This document shows positions 20,502 to 34,781 of a stretch of DNA of 64,000 bases, piece after piece. Each line of letters begins with the position of its first letter. Within the stretch, counting starts at the first letter, position 1. The stretch lies in assembly GCA_002197995.1 (NCBI GenBank), contig NGZR01000007.1, forward strand, positions 1,570,399 through 1,634,398, in the 5' to 3' direction. This stretch comes from Gaeumannomyces sp. JS-464. Taxonomy: Eukaryota; Ascomycota; Sordariomycetes; Magnaporthales; Magnaporthaceae. Made by a program: the position numbers and the translations under genes. The notes beneath the pieces were generated by a model that saw only the letters and a list, made by a program, of their open reading frames with translations, did not search any database and was not told the origin of the DNA.

Positions 20502-21164
20502 GGGACCCACAACGGACAGTCCCCAGGTATCGACGATTGCGCAGCTGTAGCCTGCCAAATACGCCCCGAGCCTGGAGGCGGGCGGCTGCCTGTGTCCTTG
20601 GAGCCTGGAACCAGACGCGTTCAGGGCGGCACAGAGTGGCCACTGCCGCTTTACTCGCGGCAACTTTACCCGAGTGATGAAACGATCCCAAGCGTCAGCT
20701 CAGTCTAATCACCTGTGATCACCCTGTGACTCACCTCTGAGCACCCTGTATGTACTGCCTGCAGCTCAGGTTACATCAGCGGCAGCTCAGGGCCCCAGCT
20801 CAATCCAGATTTGGGGCAAATGGTTTTGGGGGGGAGAATATTGAGGTATGCATTTGCCATTGTATGTGAGACAATGCAACGCACAAGCTCTTCATCTCAC
20901 TCGATTGCTGGATTAAAGACTGTCAAAATTGTCTCGTTGCCAAGTCATTATATTTTACCACTAGGGAAACAAAAACACCCTATCTAACCCAAATCTCGAC
21001 AAATCGTGTACGTCGTATACAGGGTATCAAAAACAACAAGGTGAAGAAAAAAAAACGACAAGAAAAAAGTCGGTATATGTTCGAAGAGAAGAGAAGCCAG
21101 CGCGACGAGGCAAAGAAAATGTCGTTAGTGCACGTAGTACTCTCCAGCTGCTCAAACCATCCGC
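20499..21164. other. Spacer between LINE debris and the epoxide-hydrolase-like gene
   Basis: No gene seen. 20700-20830 contains loosely repeated CAGCTCAG/CACCTCTGAGC-like words. 20940-21120 is AT-rich and is the likely 3' flank of the minus-strand gene that ends at 21165. Confidence 0.5.
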
Positions 21165-23857
21165 CTACTTCGGAGCAGGGCTAGCCACAGGCGGCGTCCC
21201 TCCCAGCGGCGGGGTCGTGACCACGATCGTATCCGGGCTCTCGTCATCTGAGGTGAGCAAGTCCCGCGCCGGCGGCTTCAGCAGCCCGTCGAGGGGCACC
21301 GATGGAGAGCCCACTGTGGGAGGAGAGGGCGGGGCCGTCGGCTTGTCCTTTTCCTCAGCAAGCTGTCGCCTTGAGACGGGCTTCCCTCTTTCCCCTTCCC
21401 CTTGTCCGATCGAGGTGGTGACGGCGTGCTGGGCTCGGTCTCTTCGGCGATCGTGGGCGGCCGGATCTCCCGCCTCCTTTCTGCCCCCTCCGACGCCCTA
21501 GGGGTAGCAGCAGCAGTTGCCGAAGACGGTGCTGTTGGCTGCCGGTTGCCGGCGCTTGTATCACCACCGATGACGACGGACTCGAGCTGCGCCGTGGTGG
21601 CGGCCGCCGCATCGCACCACACGCGCAGCTCCGTGTCTTTCGCAAGGGCCTCGACGGCCAGTCCCTGCACGCCCGCAACCACAACCTCGGGCCGCTCCCA
21701 GGCCAGCAGGCCCGGCCGCCCTGGCACGCGCTGCGCAAAGGCGACGTCGTACCGCGAGCGCCCCCACGCCGGGCACACGTACGGCTCCTCCGCGCCCGCG
21801 CCGGCGAGCTCACCCGCGGGGAGCTCGGCCAGCTCTGCGAGCTCACTACCCGACACTGCTCCCGAACCGTCGTCGTCGTCGTCATTGTCGTTATTATTAT
21901 TATTCGAAGCCGCCCCCTTTTTCTGTCCAGCACCGCTACCACCGCCGCCACCAGCAGCTTTCTCCACATCCACTCGGCCTGCTTTTGTCTCCGCAGCAGG
22001 CGCGGCAGCAGCAGGATCAACGGCCGTGGAAGCGACGGCGCCGTCTCCGCCCAAAAAGACGGTAATAGCGACCCTGGGCTTAGGCGCTCCCCGCGACACC
22101 CTGGCGCGCGCCTCCTCGGCCTCGGCCTTGCCATGCGCCGCACATTGCGCCCAAAACCGCAGGGCGTATTCGGGCCCGGGAAGCCACGCCAGGTTGGCGA
22201 GCGTGACGACGCGCTCGTACGTTAGTTTTGGGATCGTCGACGTCGTCTTTTTATAGTCGGAATAGTAGCCTTCCTCTTCGGTGGCCGCGGCGGCGGCCTG
22301 CACATCGGGAGGGAGAACCGTTTCGACGACACCGGGCCCGGCGAGCAGCCTCAGCATCTTGATGATGAAGACCAACAGACCCGTGGGAGAGTCGCAAAGT
22401 GCGTAGGCAAGGGTGTTGGGCTCGCGCAAACCCAGCGAGTCGAGCCCGGTGGCTTCGCAGGGGCTGGATGTGCTATTGCTGCTGCCGGCTGCCGTGCTTT
22501 TTTGTGGCCTCCATTATTACCTCCCGTGAGTGACTTGCGCCTTTTCGTCAACAGCCCGTTACCTGGCTCGCAGCGACCGCCCGCCGCAGACTCTTTCCTG
22601 GCCGCCCTGGCCGCCCCAGCCCCAGCACCAGCTTTGGATGATGAAAGGGCGGCCAAGTCCTCCTTGCAATAGCCCCAGATGGCTAGCCCAAACAAGCTAA
22701 CAACAAGCCACTTTACAAGCTCAACAACCGACGACGAAGACGCAAAGGACGGCCGCGTAAGAGGTGGCGACACAACGTGGACGCCCCGGCACGAGTCCCG
22801 GTGGTGCGTGGCCAGGCGGTCGAGCAGCAGCCAGTCGACGCGGGCGGGCGACGACCGCGCGCTGGCGGCACCCGTGGCCAGGTAGCGCGCGTAGCCGAGC
22901 CGGCGCATGAGGGCGTCGAGCAGCTCGGCCGACGTCGGCACCGCGGGCGCGCCTTTGGGCAGCGCGTCGCTGAAGCCCAGTCCGGGAAGCGAGGGGATCA
23001 CGACGTGGAACGCGGGCGGCGGCGCACCGCCACCCTCGCCTGCTGGCGAGTCTGTCAGCGGCGCGGCCAGGTGCGCCAGCGACAGGTTGGTAAAGGGGAA
23101 CGGCGGGACCAGCAGCAGCGGCACGGCGCCGAGCCGCGGTGAGCGGAAGTGCAGAAAGTGGATGCGTAGAGGAGGCGCCTGCTGCTGGGCCGCCTGCAGG
23201 TAGTCGCCGCCGGGCAGTGCGAGCGATGTGCGGAACTGTGGCAGGGCGTTCAGGCGGGCCTCCTGGTCGCGCCACGAGAAGCGCTCGAGCCAGTAGTCGA
23301 TTAGCGGCTCGACCGACGGCTTGGGTTCCCACCACTCGGCCGAGCGAGGGTCCGCGTTCTCGTGCGGCAGCCGCGTAAGCTCCAGCTTTTGCCGTGTGAG
23401 GTCGAGGTACTTGCTCGACACCTTTTCTCATCCCAGTCCATCGTCAGGCATACTTGGGCTATTTCTCATGTCTCGTTCTTTTTGTGGCGGCTGGCGCGCC
23501 CTGTATTTTTTTTTTTTTTTATCTTCTTCCCTTTATGCGCCGCTTGGTGCGTTTGCTTGCGCACCAAGAAACAAGAGGTGAACCAAAAACGCCCCTAGTG
23601 TCCGACACAGCGCTCTTTGCATGCGTGCCAGCGCGGGATTCCCCACAGGGATCTGCAGTCTTCGGCGTCCGATCTGACCTGCAGGACCTAAATCTCCCGG
23701 GCACCGGGCTCCGCGAGCGCCGACGGATGGGCGAAAAGAAGGAGAGGGAAAAATCTGCCAAGGCAGACAAGGCACAGATTCAGGTGAGACTTACATGAAT
23801 CTTGTATGGCTTCACCTCGTCCCCCACCGCGGGGGTCTCAGGCACGAGCGCAGCCAT
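21165..23857 (-). CDS. Epoxide-hydrolase-fold (EHN + alpha/beta hydrolase) protein lacking canonical active-site motifs
   Basis: Two exons: 23795-23857 (21 codons from ATG, ending KPYKIH, donor GTAAGT) and 21165-23421 (starting VSSKYLDLTRQKLELTRLP). The 373-nt intron is long for this genome. The N-terminal EHN domain (about residues 15-125) is clear (WWEPKPSVEPLIDYWLER, LPQFRT, IHFLHFRS), followed by VVIPSLPGLGFSD and LMRRLGYARY. The usual oxyanion motif HGxPGS reads PPFPFTN. The nucleophile loop GGDWG is replaced by an Ala/Ser insertion before VDW. The catalytic-His region reads RPGLLAWERPE with no His. Long Ala/Gly/Asn/Asp-rich inserts bring the length to about 770 residues, against about 400 for the family. 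Two one-base losses (G run at 22460-22463 and C run at 21384-21386, plus-strand positions) break the frame; restoring either leaves a continuous reading to TAG at 21165. Probably a non-catalytic relative. Function unknown. Confidence 0.72.
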
Positions 23858-25889
23858 GTCTGGGCGCTCGCCTCGGCTGGGCTGCTTTCAATATTGGAGG
23901 CCAATGGATCCAAGGTCCTTGTGTTATAAGTAATAGAGAACGCGAGAAAGAGGTGGTACGTAGGGGAGTCAGTACATAGTAGGTGCTTGCTGGAAAGAGT
24001 GGCGGGAGGGGTAGGGCAAGAATAACTGAACGAGAGAGCATAAGAAAGGAAAAGACGGACGCGAAAAACGCGTCGGGAGCGTAAAAGGTTCGTATCACGG
24101 GGTCAAGGCGCAACGAGGGGAAAGGGTCGCTGGGAAAAGAATAATAAAAAATGGACCGAAAAAAAAAGAAGCCAGAAAAGGAGAGGGGAGAGGGGGGCGT
24201 CAGCGAAGGAATAGGCAGGTCATATCTGGGGCTTAAAGGGAGGCATATCAACATCATTTTACCTGCCTACCCGCCCATATAAGAGATCTGATACAGGACA
24301 AGACTGGTCTTGTCCCCCAGTCTCTGCCTGCGATCCCTGCTCCCGCCGCCGCCCTAGGAAAAGAAGAAGGAGACAGCCAGCCAGATCGCGCCCGTCAGCT
24401 CCTTGAGGGAAGCGCATGGCTTGCATGGATACCTAATAACCCGGCCGACCCACCGATCAAAGTCGATGGCCCTTGGCTGGCGTGCGTTGCTGGCATCGCC
24501 CATCCCATCCGCATCCTGGCCGCTCCAGCCATGCATGTGGCTTGAGGCCCAAGGGACCATATGAAAGGAGGAGCAGGAAGAAGATGGTGCGACTCAACAA
24601 CCGGTGTGTTCTCTCCAAGGTGTGGCTAAGGTCGCAAAAAGGCCGGCGGCCCAATGACGGACCCCTGTGGAGCCATTTCGGGGCCGCCCGTTTTGATCCA
24701 AGGGCGGCGCGCAAAGAGATGGAAGACGAAGATGGGCTGGGCGCGTGCCTTGAAACGGGGGTGGCGGTGCCCTTCCGCGCAAGCCTGCCTGCCGTACCCT
24801 TGTTGATCATTTCCGAAACGCGACCGATGCTACCGTTCGTTCGCCGCCCGCGCCAACACGCACAGCGCAGCGAGGAAACCACTCACGCCACTTTCCCACA
24901 GCCTCTTTTTCCCCTGCTGTCACATTTTTTCGTGAGGAGGAGGAGGGGGGCTGGAAGACGCAGTTGCAGTCGTGCCGTTGTGGCACATGCGGTCGGTACG
25001 CGGGGAGGTACATGGAGGAGAATGAATACCATTTAAATGAAGCATTGGAGAAGAAAGGCACCTCAAAAAAGCGCGTGCGCAACACGCAACAGCTGCCCGC
25101 CCACCAACCAACAACACGTGGCCCACCCCACGAAGGCCTTTCCCTGTCCCAGCCGCCCGATAGGCTGGAGGGGCACTCGCCACAATGGCGCCCACACACA
25201 CCAGCCACGCGTTCTCCTCGGTGCCCTCTTGTGCCCTGCAGGGTCGCTGGGTCGAGATCGTCCATCGCGATGAAAGAAAAACAGGACAGGAGAATGCTTA
25301 GCTATCAAGTTATCCTGTCATCCTAACATTCTAACGGGAAGCTTGATTGTTTTTTTTTTTTTTTCCTTCTTGCGCCTTCAAAGCTCCCCCGCCCCGTCAG
25401 GCTCCCTCCCCGTCTTTCAGCTGGCATTGCCCAACTTTCGCCACCCCGTGACGCAACTCTTAATACTGCTGCCGAACCAGCAAAAGAGAGGGGAAAAGAC
25501 GGTCAGGCAAGCCCGTTCTAGGCCCCGATAGATTCTAGGCTCCGGCGGACTGCAGCACGGCGTAGACAGTGCAGGACTCTTGATACCAATAGTTTCTGTT
25601 TCAGAGGAGAAAGCTCGACAAACGCAACAGCCGCCCCAAGAAATCACTGAAATAAGCCAAATAAATGTTTGTTGCAAACGCCTGTCGAGACCGATCGATC
25701 ATTCAAAACGAACCAAGGAGCAGAAATGATAAGCAATACAGAGAGCGAGAGAGGGAGAAAGCCAATATCAAGGCATGCACACAGGGTGACAGGTAACATA
25801 GCGAACCAAGAGGTGCTCGTTTGCTGGGGCTTCGACAAACAAAATCAAGAGCGGGGATCAGCACTGCGGTGCCCCGTCGTCCTGCGTTA
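23858..25889. other. Intergenic region, no supported gene
   Basis: 2 kb between the divergent 5' end of the epoxide-hydrolase-like gene and the 3' end of HID1. It has purine- and pyrimidine-rich tracts and a T run near 25350. The longest frame (plus 24473-25036) is Arg/Ala/Pro-rich with overlapping frames on the other strand and is not credible. Confidence 0.55.
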
Positions 25890-28800
25890 TCAGACTAGGG
25901 TCGACGATGACGACAAGCACCGGAGACGTCTGCGAGACAGAGGAGTGCCCCCGGACCTAACGCTCAGCAGCACCTCCTCTGCCCTGCTCCCGTTCTCGCC
26001 TATCCCCCGAGCCGCCACCCTCGCCACCCCTCCCCCTACTCCCCTCCCCGCAGCACTCAGAGACTCGGCGGCGCCTCGTAGGTTGATGGCCCCGATCCTC
26101 GAGACAATGTTGCTCCCGACCGCGTCGACGGCTCCCCTAGGAGACGTCAGCGATGGCCCCGCGGGCGGCGCCGTGTTCTGGACCACCCGGAACAGCTTGA
26201 TGGCCGTCGTGTTCCAGATCCCCGCCGTGCCCCTGGCCGTCGCCAGCTCTGCCGAGAACACGAAGCTCCAGATGAGGGACTCGTACCAGCCCAGCGCCAG
26301 CGGCGACCACTCAAACGAGTGCACCCGCGGGTCGCTCGCCTCCACTCCGACGAGCTTGGTCGTCCGGATCTTCTCCAGGACCTGCTTGCTTGTCGCATCG
26401 CCATCCGCCTCTGCCGACGACGACAGTGCCTGCCGCGGAAGTAGCGCTGTTAGCTGCTGCGTGAGTGTTAAGAGCGTGTGGAGCGGGAGCTCCGGCAGCC
26501 AGCTGTCGATCCACTGTGCTGTCGGCTCAAAGTAGCCTACGGGCCCGGATAGGCCCAGCGAGCCGCCTCCGCCGCGCCCGTTGTTTCCGCCATTGTTTCC
26601 TGATGAACTCCCTAGCGATGTCGTCGAGTTCTGCCGTGAGAACGAGTGCGCTCCGGCAGGCATCTTGCCACGAGCCTTCTCCGACATTCCCCGTAGTTGC
26701 GTTGGCAGCGCCTCCTGAGCCACGCTCTGGCTTCCGCCGGTGCGGTTGGTGGACGCAACCGAAGACGCTCGCGATGGTGCATCGCTCTGCGCTGGCGTCG
26801 GCCTCGAGTCGTCTTCATCGCTATCGTCGTCATCGTCATCGTCGCCGATGGCAAATGTGCTGTCCTCCTCGGGAGCCGCACCACCATCGCCTTGATGCGA
26901 CGTCCTCGAGTGAGGTGTCGTCGGGCTGGCCAGGCTCTCCATCGAGTTGCGGTTCGAGCCCATGTCCAGGGGGTCCGCCACGGATCCATCTTCCTTGCGT
27001 CGTCTTTGCCGCCTTTCTATCTCCTCCTGTCCACTCTCCAAAGTGAAGTTGCGAAGCAGCTCGATCCGCTTCCTATTGCGCAGAATTGCGAGAACAAGGT
27101 CGGGGTTTTCTACCATAGACACAACGCTCATCAGCTTCAGCTTCCGTTGACGCTGATGGATAAGGAACTTACTTTGATATTTATGTTCAACAATCGAGTT
27201 TAGTGACTCGAGAAGTGCTCGAAGCAAGTCATGATTTGATTCATTAGCCAGTAAGAAGGATGGCGACGACATGGAGCCAAAGAGGTGCATGAGTCTCGAG
27301 CATGTCGTCGTGCTGAGGCCTTCCAAATAGGGCGCAATGTTGTTGATGACGGCAAGGAGGGCGGGGTAAATAGCTGTCAGCTTCCCCTGGCTAGTAGTGA
27401 TGAGGTTGTATATGGACTAGTTTCCATTCAAAGCGTTAGCATATCCTGAGACCAAAATGTTGCAGATCCCGCACATAAGAGGATGAGGATATCACGACGA
27501 CCCGACTAACCTGGATAAGAAAGTCGCCGTATGTGCCCCTGAATCCGGGTATCCGGATGGCCGGCGGGAGCGTGTCCTGCGCCTCAAACGTCTTGTTGAG
27601 GTTGACGCCAAAGTTCCGCTCGACAGTCAGAGTCTGCAGCAAGAAGGCGCACATCCTGACCACCCCCTGCTTGGAGCCATCGCCTTTGTACTCGAGGGCG
27701 TAGAACAGCACGAGTATGACAAAGTCGTGCGCGCGCTGCGTGTCGATGATGTAGGACCGGAACCGCTTGTTGCACTGCGTGATCTCCCAGAACAGCATGA
27801 TGATCTCGGGCGCGAACTTGACGTTCGCGACCGGCGACGACGACTGCGCCCCCGGTATGTACGACGTGTTGCCTGACAGGGGCTGGTTCAGGATCCGCGT
27901 CATGCCATCCACTATGAACTGGAAGTCCTGCGGCCGGTGGAGCCGCCCGAGGAAGTGGCGGTAGTAGTTCTTCTGGCTCTGGTCCGGGATCGGGTACAGG
28001 AGCACGACCAGCAGGAACTGCAGCGTGTGCGTGACCAGCGCCTGCTTGGGGTCCTTGAACACGAGTGTGTTGTATGGCACGCGCCAGCTCGCCGGGTTGT
28101 ACTTGAGCGTCGTGTTGAGCAGCGAGCACAGCACCGACAGCACCACCTGCTTGTCCGGGCACGTGCAGATGTGCGTCAGCGCCCGCACCCCCCTCTGCGG
28201 CAGCACCCCCGCCGACATGTACATGCTCTGGCTGCCCAGCGTGAGCAGCAGCCGCAGGATCTCGGTCCGGTTGCTTTCCCACTCCTTGGTCGTCGCGATG
28301 GCCGTGTTGCAGCCGACGCCGCTCTGCCATATTGCATAGCTGACCTTGGGCTTCCCCTGCGCCTGCCTCGGCACCGTGAACTCTCCCATGAAGAGCAGGT
28401 CCGTCAGCGTCTCGATCAGCTCCTCGGCCAGCGGCTTGGCATCCTCGAACCCGTCCTCCGTTGTCGCCGTGCTGGACGCTTTCTTGCTGGATGGTCGGGC
28501 CTGCGCACGCAGAGGTACCCCTTCGTTGTCGTCGCCGCCATCGTTCTCGGGGTCCGTAGCCACCGAGGCTGGCGACATGGGCTGGGAGTCGTCAAAGAGC
28601 ACCTCATTGGCGATGGTGGCCCTGCGCGTGCGCTTCCGGCGGGTGCCCCAGAAAAATTTCTCCTCCCAGGCCTGCAAGGACTCGAGCTCGTACAGGTAGG
28701 GTAGAATCCGCGTCAACACACGGATACAGTTGAGCGCATCACGCTCCGGCGCAATCTCCGGATCCGGGAAGGAGGGGTGGTGGCGTAGTATGAAGAGCCG

Positions 28801-28992
28801 CGACGTCACGGCGAGTATCAGCGTCTCGATGTTCTCGATCGCCTGGTCTCGGGTGCGGCGAATGTCGGCGGGCGCGAAGAGGCTGAAGATGTCCTCGGAC
28901 GACTCGGGCAGCTCCCAGAACTGCAGCATGAGTGGAGGCGGTTAGCAGGAGCTGTCTACTTGGAGACGAGGGGGCCGCCATGTCTTCAGGCA

Positions 28993-29024
<32 letters not shown>

Positions 29025-29140
29025 ACCAGAAACAGGGAACGAACCGAGGTCCAGTATGGATCATCTGCCGGGATGTGCCGTTCTTCAGACAACCTGAAGA
29101 TGCCCTTCTTGAAGACAAGCTTGGAGTCGCTGGCGCCCAT
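25890..29140 (-). CDS. hid1: HID1 family protein (Golgi/dense-core vesicle trafficking)
   Basis: Hid1 (fission yeast Ftp105-related; dymeclin/HID1 superfamily) is a peripheral Golgi protein needed for late secretory trafficking. Four exons: 29045-29140 (MGASDSKLVFKKGIF...DPYWTS), 27511-28920 (FWELPESSEDIFSLF...), 27173-27416 and 25890-27109. The introns have donors GTTCGT, GTTAGT and GTAAGT and acceptors CTGCAG, AACTAG and GGTAG; the second has a TATGCTAACG branch site. Intron 3 (63 nt) is a multiple of three with no stop, so a frame reads through it, but the conserved alignment skips it. The predicted protein is about 989 residues and keeps the HID1 hallmarks DIRRTRDQAIENIETLI near the start and IELLRNFTLE in the third quarter. 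An acidic, Ser-rich disordered insert precedes the C-terminus. No frameshift is needed. Intron 1 contains a G31 run (plus strand). Confidence 0.92.
28993..29023. repeat. 31-bp poly-G/poly-C run inside HID1 intron 1
   Basis: An unbroken run of 31 G on the plus strand (C on the sense strand of HID1), lying in the 124-nt first intron between donor and acceptor. Length may be unreliable in the assembly. Confidence 0.9.
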
Positions 29141-30945
29141 CTTGACGCCTGGCAAGCATGCCGCGATTCACAGAAATCGCTGTGCGTCAAACGTTAGCAA
29201 TGCGTGCTATCTTCGTTAGGTAGTCTTTGTGGTCCCCATGCAGGGAGCATATCATCAGCAGCGCCAAAAGCCCAGGCAGCCCGTTAGCATTGCGCAATCC
29301 TCAAGGAAAGAAGCACCGCTGGATAGTTTGGCTTTAGGTGTCGTCACCTCAAGCTACAATATGCATGGTGGGTCCCGCCGCCATCCGTGGGGAGCCTCGC
29401 CAATCCGTCGATGCAGAGTCTGGGCCGCCAGGTCCCTCTGGCTCTGCCAAATGTGGAGTTGTGATTAGTCATCGATACCACTCAAAGCTGGATGCCACAG
29501 GGGGCCAGACTCCCGTCGAGCTCTATCAAGATGAACACCAGACGCCATTCCAAACCTCTCACACACAGGTACTATATATAAAGCGCCGTTGGTGGCACAG
29601 GAGCATGGAGGCATTAATCGAAGGATCGAAGATATTACCCATCAACAGTGTGCCTAGTTTTTATTTTGTTTTATTTTTTATATTTTTTTATTTGGAGTCC
29701 TCAGGTCTCGGGGTCCCCGACCATTCTCCAGTCAATGGATGAGCACTGCGAGCAACCGACTTGCCCTACTTGCCCTTCCCAAAGAGAATCCTGAAAAAGG
29801 CCCTGCCAGCGATGTGCCGTCGCCGTCAAGCCTCCTCCCATTCTCTTGTTCCTTTGCTGTGCTCTCTTACCCGGAGATGCGCCAAGCCACTTGTACATTT
29901 CCTCCGAGAAGCCAGTCGCCCAGACTGATTAAGTTCTCTTTCCTTGCCATGTGATTATATCCCCTTCCAACAAAAAGGGGCAGTGCAATTTTCCCGAGGC
30001 CTCAGCGACCAGTGAGCCCAAACCCTTCGTCGAAGAGCTCAGCACCCGAATCTCCCTCCTGGAGACAGGTGCAAAAAAGCTTAAGAGGGTATCATAAACC
30101 ATCCCTCTTTTTGGCGCAGTCGCACAAGTGTCGCGCCGTCCCAATGCGCGATGTCATGCCTCGTGAAAAAGGAAAAGAAAAGAAAACAAAAGTCCTAGTC
30201 TATCACTCGTGCCTCCTCTATGTGCCTCCCATGCCAGGGAGGCTGCCGACACGCCGTGGCGACCAGAGAACCGAGAAATCCGCTTTTGTCTATGAATGTA
30301 AATGCCCAGCGAGAGAGAAAGAAAAAGCAAGAAATAAGAGAGAAACGCGGCAGAAAAACGTAAACGACGATGGAAAATAAAGGCGGCCAAAAACTCTATG
30401 CGGTGGTAAACGCGTGCTTTGGTTGCCGGAAAAGCAGAGACATGACCGTCATTAATGCGTGAAGAGCCAGATCAGGGAAGAACCTAAGAAAAGTAAATCC
30501 CAAAGATCGAGTCCGCATTCCAGTACCTGCACCTCTCAGGCGCTTCCTGCGGTGTTTCTGCCCGCAACATGTCCCCCGGTCTTCTTGCGTCTAATGGGTA
30601 TCAAGAACAGGGGTGCGCAGAAACAAAGAGATGCGATCTATCGTCGTAGCCTGGGAAAGGTGCCCAGTAGAAGCCTGATGATGTTCCGGTTCAGAACAGG
30701 CGCAGGGTGAGTCGGTCATGAGATTGCCGCCTCATAACGTGTTCCGAGACGGGCATGTTGGGTGCCGAAAAGAGAAAAGATATGAAAATAATGCGTCGTG
30801 AAAGCGAAAATATGATGCGGGCGAAACGAAAAGGGCGAGCAGAGGCCTGGGACCAGCGTGTGCTTTGGTCCACGTGGCCCCAAAGATGGCAGAAACCGAG
30901 GTGGGGGTAGTCGACTGCGAGCTCCTAACGGGAGGTGCTCTACAT
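29141..30945. other. Intergenic region between HID1 5' end and DED1 3' end
   Basis: No credible ORF. It holds the HID1 promoter and the DED1 3' UTR. AT-rich tracts occur at 29650-29700 and 30160-30370. No RNA gene recognised. Confidence 0.5.
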
Positions 30946-33078
<2,133 letters not shown>

Positions 33079-34750
33079 GATTGCGGTATTTGGCTTTCGC
33101 GAGGCCGTCGGTGAGCTTGCTGTGAGATGTTTCTCGTTGCGATTGCGTGGCAAGCGTCCTTCTGCTTATCTTCGGGCCGGCGAAAAGGCGGCGCGAGAAG
33201 GAATCGACAGAGGGAAAGACAGATTTCGTGTCGAAATCAAACAATAACCCGGAACTGAGCGGGCAAAGGAAATCTAAAGGCGGCGGGAAAACGCGACTCG
33301 AGAGAGAAAAAATGAGAGGCGAGGAAGTCGGCACAACTTCCAAGAGATCGCTTCTCGAACGGAGAAAGGTCTATTAAGTTCCGCGCAAACGCAACCGATT
33401 AGAATGAGAGGGATAGAGGGACGTCTTCGGAATCACCCTCTTGTGAAGAAAAACAATCTCCAAAAGGGAAAAAGGAGAGACGACTGTGGCAGAGTCCAAA
33501 TAAAAAAAAGCGGTTGGGGGGAGGAGGATGGATTAAAAAATCCGGATGTTTGGGGAAGGAGGGAAGGATTTTTTTTACAAGCAAGGCGGCGGGAAAAAAT
33601 CGATCGCAGAAAAAGAGTTTGAAGTTGTGTAGGACCCACTAAAACCTCTTTAGGTAAGGACGGGTCCTTGGGACGTGGGAGGTGGCGCTGCTGAGGGAAG
33701 GAGCCATGGAAGCGCTGAGGCGACGTGCAAGCCAGGCTTACCTGGTCCCGCCTGCTTACCAAGTCCGGCCTGGTTCCGACTCTAATCGAGCGACTCAGGG
33801 TAGGGACGGGCACCAGCCAAAGGACGCACGGACTATCGATGTCATGGTCGCCTCAATCTCAGTCCAACCGTGAGACTTGCGCCGTCCATCTCATCCTGGC
33901 TCTCTTTCCGAGGAACCGAGATGGCAAGACCTGCCGAAATAGGCCCATCCGGACGCGGTAGTGCCAATACGTGCCTGATTAAGGCAGTGTCTGTCTGTCT
34001 AAACAGGTAGCAGGTAGCGGCTTCACCGTGAAGTCTATGCCCCGGCCACCTCTGTCACTTTCCTCTGCGCCCGTCACCTCGCGCTCTCCGACCAGATGCT
34101 GGGCAAGTGGGCAGGGCAGGCAGGGCTGCGTGTCGGGGGCAGTGGGTTGGAGAGATCTGGTTGGAGCTCAATGTTTGTCGCTCCCGCAGCCAAAACCAAT
34201 TTGAGCACAGGCCTCCCAGTCGACGCTGCCTTACGACACACCCACTCACTTTTGACATTCTTTAGGGCCGCGACAAGACATCCAGCAACGAGAGGCGAGT
34301 TGGGCACATGAGCGTTTAGGTTCCGCATCTCGGTTGACACTGGCAGACTGGCAGACAGGTACCATTTGCATTGCGGACCATTACCCCCATTCACTCATGG
34401 TCGTGTGAGGATCACAGGCATCATATGGCAGCAACAGTGGGCTCAAGGTTGCGTTTGTTTTCTCTGCTTGGGGCTTGCTTTAGTTGGAGGTGGGCGGGCT
34501 CCAAAGGGATGATCCCTTCTTGCGAGCCTTCTATAAGCCGACCGTAGACCGTCGTTCGGCACATGGATGGGCTTCCGGCAGCGTTGACTTGACCGCTCCG
34601 GCTGGAAGGCTCCACCGCGCTGCAGCCAAAAGGACGCAGTTTCAAGCGACTGAGGGCGTGGCGACCTGGTCCCCTCCCACGCAGCATCTCGCCACCGTTG
34701 AACGCTCACAAGCGGACGGGCAGGCGGTATGTTGTGTTCAAGTGCCAAGT

Positions 34751-34781
<31 letters not shown>

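Noticed and set aside
24473..25036. 187-codon plus-strand ORF upstream of HID1's 3' end
   Set aside because: Composition is dominated by Arg, Ala, Pro and His, several other frames in the same place are equally open, and no motif or splice site context supports it.
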